Assembly (NCBI GenBank): GCA_949294085.1
Contig: CASFFX010000001.1
Coordinates: forward strand, 28,369 to 92,368
Source: an uncultured bacterium
GTDB taxonomy: Bacteria; Elusimicrobiota; Elusimicrobia; Elusimicrobiales; Elusimicrobiaceae
Reading direction: 5' to 3'
Length of the DNA stretch: 64,000 nt
The notes below the pieces were generated by a model. The model searched no databases, was not told where the DNA came from, and saw only the letters and a list, made by a program, of their open reading frames with translations. A program made the position numbers and the translations under genes. Position 1 is the first letter of the stretch. Every line of letters starts with the position of its first letter. Of the stretch, positions 58,752-64,000 are shown one piece after another.

Positions 58752-59199
58752 ACAGTTCGCACCTCTCGCCTTTTGGCTCGTAAAAGTCCGCGCGGTGGCG
58801 GGATTCGTACTTGGGCAGTTTGGAAACCTCAAAATACCGCTCTTTGGGGTGTTCAAACACGTACCGGTGGAACCCGTCCGCGTCCAGTCCGTTACGGGTA
58901 ATTTCGGGCCAAAATTGGGCCTTAAAGTCCACCTTTTCGCCCAGGCGGTACACACAGCCCTGCCCGTCATACCACCGCACATTCCAGCAGGTAAGGCATT
59001 GGGCTTTGTACCCGATCAGCACAATGTTCCCGTTGGGTTCCACCAGGTGGATGGGCACGGACACGTAAATCCCGTGGAATCGCGGCGCCAGCTCGTCATC
59101 GGCCGAACCGGTGGGCAGGTTCCAGCAGTTTTTGCAGCTGTTGGGCTGATAGGGCAGCACCGTAGTTTTGAAGGCGCTTTCAACGCTTTTCGTTCGCAT
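58744..59199 (-). CDS. Phage early protein with two CxxC pairs
   Basis: 151 residues. Cys pairs CKNC (near 23-26) and CLTC (near 69-72) suggest a zinc site holding two halves together. The rest is Trp/Tyr-rich with no known motif. It overlaps the DUF6291 gene by 20 bp. Function unknown. Confidence 0.65.
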   Translation of the reverse strand: MRTKSVESAFKTTVLPYQPNSCKNCWNLPTGSADDELAPRFHGIYVSVPIHLVEPNGNIVLIGYKAQCLTCWNVRWYDGQGCVYRLGEKVDFKAQFWPEITRNGLDADGFHRYVFEHPKERYFEVSKLPKYESRHRADFYEPKGERCELYV

Positions 59200-59908
59200 A
59201 ATTTACCCCCTCCAGGCGTTTTTTTGCCTGCTGGTAGTATTCGGGCAGATTGCGGCAGACGGCCTCATAACCGCCGGTAAATCCGGCCTTTTCCAAGCGT
59301 TCGGCGCAGACCGCAATGCTTTCTAGCGCAAGTGGAATATCCCCGTGGCAAAATTTCAAAATATCACTTAAATTCCGGCAATTGCGCTTAAACCACACCG
59401 CAATTTGGTCTTTAGTTTCCAAATCTTCAAACCGTTCAATCACAGCGTTTGAAAACTTCTGAAGGGAATTTAATTTTTGGGAAGGATTCTGCTCCGCGGC
59501 AGCGTCCGCGGTAGATGTTGTTAAAACACTCTCACCATCATTATCAACAACAACATCAACTACAACATCATTATCATTATGCTTTACATGTTTTTTCTGT
59601 AAACCATTTGGTTTTACGGAAACCAAATGCTTTTTTTGCTTTTTCACCGTCGTAGCAGGTCTGCCTCCAGCTTTTCCAGCATTAGCCCTTTTTTGACACA
59701 AATCAGCATATTTTTTGGAGTCATAGTCAATGTCTTGTTTTATAAAACGAAAGGCCATTTTTAATTCAACATCATTAAACCCCACCGGTTCATCTCCCGT
59801 GGCAACATAGTTAAATATCGCTTTGATCAACGATCCGGCCTGTTTGTCAGACATCTCATTAAAAATTTCGCCATAACTCGTCCGCAAAACAAAAGTGTTC
59901 TTTGTCAT
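59180..59908 (-). CDS. DUF6291 protein, possible phage replication protein
   Basis: 242 residues. Residues 1-85 match DUF6291: TFVLRTSYGEIFNEMSDKQAGSL, AIFNYVATGDEP, KMAFRFIKQDIDYDSKKYADLCQKRANAGKAGGRP. A low-complexity linker rich in Asp, Asn and Val follows (about 105-130), then a helical C-terminal region. In many phages such proteins lie at the replisome-organiser position, as here. It overlaps the upstream nuclease by 4 bp. Confidence 0.78.
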   Translation of the reverse strand: MTKNTFVLRTSYGEIFNEMSDKQAGSLIKAIFNYVATGDEPVGFNDVELKMAFRFIKQDIDYDSKKYADLCQKRANAGKAGGRPATTVKKQKKHLVSVKPNGLQKKHVKHNDNDVVVDVVVDNDGESVLTTSTADAAAEQNPSQKLNSLQKFSNAVIERFEDLETKDQIAVWFKRNCRNLSDILKFCHGDIPLALESIAVCAERLEKAGFTGGYEAVCRNLPEYYQQAKKRLEGVNYANEKR

Positions 59909-60255
59909 ATGCTCCCCCCCACCTTCAAATCCTGCTCCAGTTCGTCCAAATCGGCCTGTGCCTGTGCATAATTGCGCGCGGTATAGCGCAGCACCCGAAA
60001 GCCCAACACGGTGGCCAAGTTGTATTTTTCGCAGTCTTTGGAATATCCTTCCAAATGGGTGTGCCGGCTTTTGGCGGCAAATATCCCTTCGTACTCCACC
60101 AGCACGTTGAGGCTTGGGATATACCAGTCCGCGCGGAACCTACGCCCCGGGCAAAAGCGGAACTCGGCCCGCAGTTCTTTGCCGTACCGGGCGCGGAGCA
60201 TGGCGCCCAGCAGGAATTTTTCCCGCGTGTTTGTGTTTCTAAAGTTGAAACTCAT
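59905..60255 (-). CDS. DUF559/Vsr-like endonuclease-fold protein
   Basis: 116 residues. The core FRADWYIPSLNVLVEYEGIF carries Asp43 and Glu54-x-Glu56, then KYNLATVLGFRVLRYTARN, typical of the Vsr/DUF559 branch of PD-(D/E)XK nucleases. It may act in recombination or as a Holliday-junction-type nuclease in this operon; substrate unknown. Overlaps both neighbours by 4 bp. Confidence 0.8.
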   Translation of the reverse strand: MSFNFRNTNTREKFLLGAMLRARYGKELRAEFRFCPGRRFRADWYIPSLNVLVEYEGIFAAKSRHTHLEGYSKDCEKYNLATVLGFRVLRYTARNYAQAQADLDELEQDLKVGGSI

Positions 60256-60362
60256 TTTCCCTTTACCTCGTTTTTAATGGCGCGCAGTTTCCGCTCGCAG
60301 GTTGTACAAATTGGCCCCTTTCCAAAGCTCCAGCGGCCACATTTAAGGCATCTAAAAATCAT
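60252..60362 (-). CDS. 36-residue zinc-ribbon protein
   Basis: Starts at 60362 behind a perfect AGGAGG. It has CLKC and CTTC separated by ten residues, a zinc-ribbon, and a Lys-rich tail. It ends in an ATGA overlap with the DUF559 gene. Small, but the ribosome site and the overlap make it convincing. A nucleic-acid-binding role is likely. Confidence 0.72.
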   Translation of the reverse strand: MIFRCLKCGRWSFGKGPICTTCERKLRAIKNEVKGK

Positions 60363-60375
60363 TGTTAACCTCCTG

Positions 60376-60403
60376 GGGGACTGGGGAGGTTCAGCCAGTC
60401 CCC
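60376..60403 (-). other. 9-bp hairpin after the RecB-like nuclease gene
   Basis: GGGGACTGG with CCAGTCCCC around 10 nt, between the nuclease stop (60412) and the ribosome site of the zinc-ribbon gene. No U-tract; probably a processing or stability element. Confidence 0.5.
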
Positions 60404-60411
60404 GGCCCGTC

Positions 60412-61164
60412 CTAGGCCCAAAGTTCAGCCTTTAAGGCTTTATACAGTCCAAGCGCCTTAAAAAACGCCAGCTTGGCTTCGCGCAAGTTAACGTCCCGCG
60501 GCTCAAAATCGGCCGGATCCATTTTTCCGAACCGCACCACCTTTGCGCCGGCAACCTCCAACCCGTATATTTCTTGGAACGCAATTGCATAAGCGGCTAC
60601 TTGAAGCGGGTACTCCGTGCGCAACGCGTTAGATGTTTTCCAGTCCAAGATAATGACTTTTCCCTCCTCATCTACTCCAACGGCGTCCAGACGTCCGCCA
60701 AAGCCCCATTGCGGGCTTGCCACCGGGATATCCCCCGATATAATGCGGATTTTCTCTTTGCTCAGCCAGTTGATGAAATTGGTAAACCCCACCACGCTTT
60801 CTTCGTCCAACGCCGGCGGTTTGCCCAAGATGTATGCGTCTATGGCTTCGTGCACGCGGGTGCCCAAATCTGCGGCGGCGTCTTTTAGCTTATCCGGCTG
60901 CCGGTCCGCACTTTTTAGGATTTCCGACACATTGGCAAAGTCCAACACCGTGCCGCTTTCCAACGCGCCAAACAGTTCTTTTTCCGCCAGTTTCAACGCT
61001 TCCCGCCGCGCCCAAATGGACAGCGCATTGGATTTACCGTTGTCAATTACGCCCAAAATCTTTGTTACAGAGGGATAATCCACCTCTCCGGCTCGGTAAA
61101 TATGGGCGCGTCGAACCACCTTAAATTCCACCTGTATTTTTGGGGTCGGAAGAGTCGTCAGCAT
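60412..61164 (-). CDS. RecB/Cas4-type PD-(D/E)XK exonuclease
   Basis: 250 residues. Catalytic elements: His in GTRVHEAIDAY (105), Asp160 in GFGGRLDAVG, and Asp174-x-Lys176 in VIILDWKTSNAL, followed by the QVAAYAIAF helix (the QhxxY motif). No Cys cluster is seen. Next to SSB-like and Sak4-like genes it probably supplies the resecting nuclease of the phage recombination system. The start overlaps the upstream stop by 1 bp. Confidence 0.9.
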   Translation of the reverse strand: MLTTLPTPKIQVEFKVVRRAHIYRAGEVDYPSVTKILGVIDNGKSNALSIWARREALKLAEKELFGALESGTVLDFANVSEILKSADRQPDKLKDAAADLGTRVHEAIDAYILGKPPALDEESVVGFTNFINWLSKEKIRIISGDIPVASPQWGFGGRLDAVGVDEEGKVIILDWKTSNALRTEYPLQVAAYAIAFQEIYGLEVAGAKVVRFGKMDPADFEPRDVNLREAKLAFFKALGLYKALKAELWA

Positions 61165-61616
61165 TAAAAAGGCACCTCCTCACTCTCCGGCTCCGCCACT
61201 TCGGGCAACGGCTCAATGTGGTTCAAACGCTGGCGCAGGACTCCCTGCTGGTCCCTTTCGCTAAACACAAACGCGTTAAACTGCCGCCCGACAAACGCTT
61301 CCGGCACGATGCAAATCACGCCGTTTTCATCGGGCACCGCCCCTAAAATTTTCAACAAATTAAGGGCGATTCCGTGCCCGCGCTCCCCTTTGGGAATCAG
61401 CGTAATGGTGTGATACGTCCAGCGGTTGTAGGGCCATTGCGGGTCATTTACATAATCCACCAAATTCAGCTTAAAATTCAGCTGCGGAAGCCCCTTTTGG
61501 CTGGTCTGTTCCCGTACTTCGGCTACTTCCAACCGGTATGTATTGTCCGGGATGATATAGCGCTCGTTGGATCCCGCTCTTTCAAATTCGTTTACATCTA
61601 CTGGAAAAGTTGTCAT
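61164..61616 (-). CDS. Phage SSB-like protein (DUF669-type)
   Basis: 150 residues, one OB-like beta domain (YIIPDNTYRLEVAEVREQTSQKGLPQLNFKL, WTYHTITLIPKGERGHGIALNLLKILG). It ends in an acidic tail finishing EEVPF, resembling the C-terminal tip of bacterial SSB (DDDIPF) that recruits partner proteins. It lies between the Sak4-like ATPase and the nuclease. Probably coats single-stranded DNA during recombination and replication. Confidence 0.8.
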   Translation of the reverse strand: MTTFPVDVNEFERAGSNERYIIPDNTYRLEVAEVREQTSQKGLPQLNFKLNLVDYVNDPQWPYNRWTYHTITLIPKGERGHGIALNLLKILGAVPDENGVICIVPEAFVGRQFNAFVFSERDQQGVLRQRLNHIEPLPEVAEPESEEVPF

Positions 61617-61628
61617 TTGTTATCTCCT

Positions 61629-62708
61629 TTAATTTACCGGGCTGATTTGAAGCAGCACATATTGCCCGGGGTTATTTACCACGGCTTTAATTTTTACTGC
61701 TTTACCAAGCAGAGCAACCGCCTGCAAATTCATCGCCTGCGAAAACGTAACCAGTCCCGTTTTCACGTCTTTTAAGAACAATTCCCATTTGTTGGCGCCA
61801 TTGGTGCCTTTGTTTTCAATGTGGGCCAATACGCCGGTGTGTTCAAACACCCCTTTTTCTGGGAAAACGTTTTCCGCGGCTTGTGCCGGCGCGGCTTCTT
61901 TTGCGGGGGCCGCTTGTTTGGGGGCAGCCGTTTGCTGGGTAAGAGGCTCTTTTTTGGGCGCCGGTTGGGCCGCAGTCACCGTTTGGGCGGGAGCAGTTTC
62001 GGTTTTTTGCTCCGCCTCCGTCTTTACGGGCTCAGCTCCGTCGTTTAACCACCCATTCAGAATATCCGCCACTTCCTTGCCCGGCTTGTTAAAAATTTGT
62101 CCGTTCAGCTCCGGGCAGCGGGTCTTGGAAATAATCATCGTGTTCTCCGGCGTCATTTCCGCCAACACGTCAAACTCGTACTCTATCCCCTCTTTCTGAA
62201 CGGGAGCGAGCCCAATTTTTACCGGCCGTTTTTTTCCGTTTTCTTCCTGCATATCATAGGCGGTTTTTACGCGCAGGGTCGTCAGAATATGGATAGGGGC
62301 CGTCAGCAGTTTGTTGGTCAGCGCGTTTTGGATAGGCGCCATTTTGGCCCAGGCCTGGAATTGGTTGGTCAGTTTCATTTTTTCACGGTCGGCCAATTCC
62401 AACAAGCCGTTTTTGCCGTTCCACGCGTGGGAAAGGCTGTCCAAAATAATCACATCAAACCCTTCCGCCACGGCGGCGTCTATGGCCTTAATAAAGTTGT
62501 TTGGGTGGCAATCCGTCAGCGAAAGCGTGCAAAAATCAAACAGGTTGGCGTATTTGCTGGCGCTGTTGCCCTCCGTATCCACCACGCACACCTTTTTGCC
62601 CAAATACTGCGCCAAGGTAAGAGCGGTGTAAGTCTTGCCGGAGCCGCTGGGGCCCGTTAAAGCCATTCTTAATTTGGCTTTTTCTTTTGTTGCTTTTTGG
62701 AATACCAT
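61629..62708 (-). CDS. Sak4-like RecA-fold recombinase/ATPase
   Basis: 359 residues. RecA-fold core with Walker A GPSGSGKT (19-26) and Walker B VIILD (86-90), LDSLSHAWNGKNGLLELADREK, as in phage AAA_24/Sak4 single-strand annealing ATPases. A low-complexity Ala/Pro/Gln/Lys linker (about 225-280) leads to a C-terminal beta domain (about 285-359) like an OB fold. It would promote strand annealing together with the SSB-like protein. Preceded by AGGAGG. Confidence 0.87.
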   Translation of the reverse strand: MVFQKATKEKAKLRMALTGPSGSGKTYTALTLAQYLGKKVCVVDTEGNSASKYANLFDFCTLSLTDCHPNNFIKAIDAAVAEGFDVIILDSLSHAWNGKNGLLELADREKMKLTNQFQAWAKMAPIQNALTNKLLTAPIHILTTLRVKTAYDMQEENGKKRPVKIGLAPVQKEGIEYEFDVLAEMTPENTMIISKTRCPELNGQIFNKPGKEVADILNGWLNDGAEPVKTEAEQKTETAPAQTVTAAQPAPKKEPLTQQTAAPKQAAPAKEAAPAQAAENVFPEKGVFEHTGVLAHIENKGTNGANKWELFLKDVKTGLVTFSQAMNLQAVALLGKAVKIKAVVNNPGQYVLLQISPVN

Positions 62709-62729
62709 ATATTAACCTCCTAAATAGCG

Positions 62730-62939
62730 TCATAGCGGGCTTGTAACTTGTGAATATCCAAATATACCCGCTGCGCTTCTTTCCTTAAAAATTCTTCGTC
62801 CATCGCTTTTTTTGAATACCCATTTACCAAACAGTTCGTCGCGTTGTTTGTTTAACTCCGTTATTTGCTTGGCAAGTTCGCGTTTCTGCCGGGCTTTTTC
62901 CGCCTGGGCGCGTTTGTAGTCTTTCAGTCCAATTACCAT
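62730..62939 (-). CDS. Small basic coiled-coil phage protein, possibly frameshifted
   Basis: 69 residues from the ATG at 62939 behind AAGGAGG. Residues 1-40 are a Lys/Arg/Glu helix (AEKARQKRELAKQITELN). After a run of seven A (near 62808) the frame becomes unlike coding sequence, while the +1 frame continues from 62803 to 62720 as MDEEFLRKEAQRVYLDIHKL. The natural product is probably the joined version. Function unknown. Confidence 0.55.
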   Translation of the reverse strand: MVIGLKDYKRAQAEKARQKRELAKQITELNKQRDELFGKWVFKKSDGRRIFKERSAAGIFGYSQVTSPL

Positions 62940-63210
62940 AACAACCTCCTTAAATAAGCCCCGTTTGTGTTTCAATTCGGGGAGGGCTACTTGTTTCCGG
63001 CAATACCGGCCTTTCAATGCGTCCGCGCGGTCGGATTCGTTCGCCATACTGGTATGTAAAGAACAACACCGGTTAACCTACCGGCCAGGGCGGTTGCTTC
63101 TACCGTCAAGGCTTTTTATAGTGGGCGCCACCACATTCAAATCTATCGGGCGCGAGGGGATACTCTCGTATGCTGTTAGGAGGTTCCGCGCCCGCCGGCC
63201 ATAGCCGGAA
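62940..63210 (-). other. Hairpin-dense non-coding stretch in the early operon
   Basis: No convincing gene. Stems: CCCCG/CGGGG (62959-62982), CCGG/CCGG (62997-63009), CCGGT/ACCGG (63069-63084), an 8-bp CGGGCGCG/CGCGCCCG stem (63147-63194) with a 32-nt interior, and CCGGC/GCCGG (63195-63208). They lie between two genes of the early operon. They look like structured RNA; no known class recognised. Confidence 0.5.
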
Positions 63211-63327
63211 TCAAATTTGCCAAACGTACATAAGGGCCACCAAAAGGTAAATTCCCCCCATTAGCACCGCCGCGCAGGGCGTGCTGAGTTCTTCGGGGTG
63301 ACTCAGCAAGTGCCAAAAGCGTTTCAT
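63211..63327 (-). CDS. 38-residue single-pass membrane protein
   Basis: ATG at 63327 with GGGAGGT before it. A hydrophilic N-terminus (KRFWHLLSHPEELS) precedes one membrane segment (CAAVLMGGIYLLVALMYVW). It lies 4 bp after the upstream stop. Good ribosome site and natural composition support it. It might be an exclusion or regulatory micropeptide of the phage. Confidence 0.65.
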   Translation of the reverse strand: MKRFWHLLSHPEELSTPCAAVLMGGIYLLVALMYVWQI

Positions 63328-63331
63328 GGTG

Positions 63332-63619
63332 CTACCTCCCGTATATCCGGCGCAATCGTTCTTGCGCTTTTATTTGGCGCAACGGCTTGCGCTGCCGGAG
63401 CCAGTTATAAAATCCGGTAAGGTCTTTTTCAAACAAAAGCATACCGGCGTGTTCAAAGCAGGGGCAGCCCTCTTTCACGTATTTCAGCAGCTGATTCGGG
63501 GAAAGGCGGCTGCCGGCCGTGCGTCCGGGCACTTGCTCGCACACCCCCCACAAGGTGTAGTATTCCACCCCGCCCAGTTTCTTTTCCAAAGGCATTTTCG
63601 CCCGTTTTTCTCTAGTCAT
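63332..63619 (-). CDS. Small phage early protein, unknown
   Basis: 95 residues from the internal ATG at 63619, with AAGGGGA before it. Basic, with LSPNQLLKYVKEGCPCFEHAGMLLFEKDLTGFYNWLRQRKP. This resembles small excisionase/MerR-type helix-turn-helix proteins (a helix, then a wing with CPCFE-x-AGM-like residues), so a DNA-binding role is possible. It is the first recognised gene of the minus-strand early operon. Confidence 0.65.
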   Translation of the reverse strand: MTREKRAKMPLEKKLGGVEYYTLWGVCEQVPGRTAGSRLSPNQLLKYVKEGCPCFEHAGMLLFEKDLTGFYNWLRQRKPLRQIKAQERLRRIYGR

Positions 63620-64000
63620 TTTTTGGTTCCCCTTAACTAACTCAAATTTGTTAAAATAAAAACCGATAGTGCATACCGCTCTGCAAAAGCGTGGGTTTAA
63701 CCCTGTATGTTCTATCGGTTTGTGTGGTTGGATATCTGACGGGGTTTCCCCCGCCAAAATTGTTGCCGTATAAGATCTGCCGTACTATCCAACCACCCGC
63801 CGCGTTTCTTTGCAGCCGCGGTCTTGTTTTATTTGATGCGTTCGGCCCCAGCCGCCGCATTTTGGTTCTTTCATCGTTTTGTGGGTGGGTAGCTCCCATC
63901 CCAAATTCCAACTAGGAGGTCACTTTTATGGCCAAATTTTTGGAAGCCCCTTGTATGGGCTAGCGCTATGTAAGGCTGTGCTAGTGCGGCCAAAGGGGGC
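63620..64000. other. Structured upstream region of the early operon
   Basis: No long gene. A junction-like element at 63661-63720 has stems AACCGATAG/CTATCGGTT and CATAC/GTATG enclosing two small arms (CGCT/AGCG and GGGT/ACCC). On the minus strand it is followed by TTTTTATTTT. Next, an 11-bp inverted repeat GTGGTTGGATA (63724-63734) and TATCCAACCAC (63786-63796) surrounds a GGGG/CCCC hairpin. On the plus strand AGGAGG precedes a short ORF at 63928. No consensus promoter could be placed. Confidence 0.5.
63928..63963 (+). CDS. Possible 11-residue leader peptide, rightward
   Basis: ATG 9 bp after a perfect AGGAGG, reading MAKFLEAPCMG then TAG. The DNA around and after the stop can fold (GCCC/GGGC, CTAGC/GCTAG). 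This looks like a leader peptide for a rightward transcript entering the unseen part of the prophage. The window ends too soon to tell. Confidence 0.3.
   Translation: MAKFLEAPCMG

Noticed and set aside
63060..63090. Resemblance of CCGGTTAACC to the tRNA-Asn anticodon arm, as a second att site
   Set aside because: Only a short palindromic core is shared and it is in the wrong orientation and part of the tRNA; an att repeat should match the tRNA 3' end.
63651..63911. 86-codon minus-strand ORF before the early operon
   Set aside because: It runs through several strong inverted repeats, has no ribosome site and an unnatural composition; structured non-coding DNA is more likely.

Overview
The window looks like a chromosome segment of a host-associated Elusimicrobiota bacterium (Elusimicrobium-like) carrying most of a prophage. 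The lineage call is inference. It rests on four scattered single type IV pilin genes with near-identical N-termini, DapL-type lysine/peptidoglycan synthesis, outer-membrane OmpA lipoproteins and a PFOR-based, probably fermentative metabolism. No rRNA or universal marker gene is present to confirm it.

Bases 1-34,900 are chromosomal housekeeping DNA with short operons on both strands, separated by strong intrinsic terminators. A gene-free stretch near 1.2-1.5 kb holds six DnaA-box matches followed by an AT-rich tract and is a candidate replication origin. Then come dut, a 1,689-residue protein made of about twelve PAS domains and one GAF domain with no visible output domain, and a seven-gene operon (10.8-14.65 kb) in which queuosine (queD, queE) and folate (folE, folP, folK) genes are interleaved. 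That operon also holds a PTPS-family gene that may replace the missing folB. Further on are OmpA, SirB1-like, NfeD plus an SPFH protein, dapL-dapF, a nitroreductase, a GT9-like transferase, a DUF362 lipoprotein, PFOR (with a palindromic operator), two OsmC genes, a DnaJ-class protein and an MFS exporter.

At 34,967 lies tRNA-Asn(GUU), followed by DNA with short repeats that could be integrase arm sites, then dinD, then a prophage whose recognisable genes all lie on the minus strand (63.6 kb down to 36.2 kb). Read in transcription order, the early block has small proteins, a Sak4-like recombinase, an SSB-like protein, a RecB-type nuclease, other small nucleases, a DUF6291 protein, YopX, ASCH and a DNA methyltransferase. 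A terminator, then a consensus promoter and an 88-nt RNA-like leader ending in a terminator, separate this from the late block. The late block runs terS, terL, portal, scaffold, coat, head-completion and tail-hub proteins, ejection proteins, fibres and a lysis cassette. There is no tape measure, tube or sheath, so a short-tailed (podovirus-like, P22-type) virion is inferred. The integrase and repressor are not in the window and should lie to the right of 64 kb.

The most unusual signals are: two paralogous virion proteins sharing a C-terminal domain that may be a BECR-type nuclease, each followed by a convergent promoter-plus-hairpin unit; the leader RNA at the early/late junction; and dense RNA-like structure at 62.9-64.0 kb.
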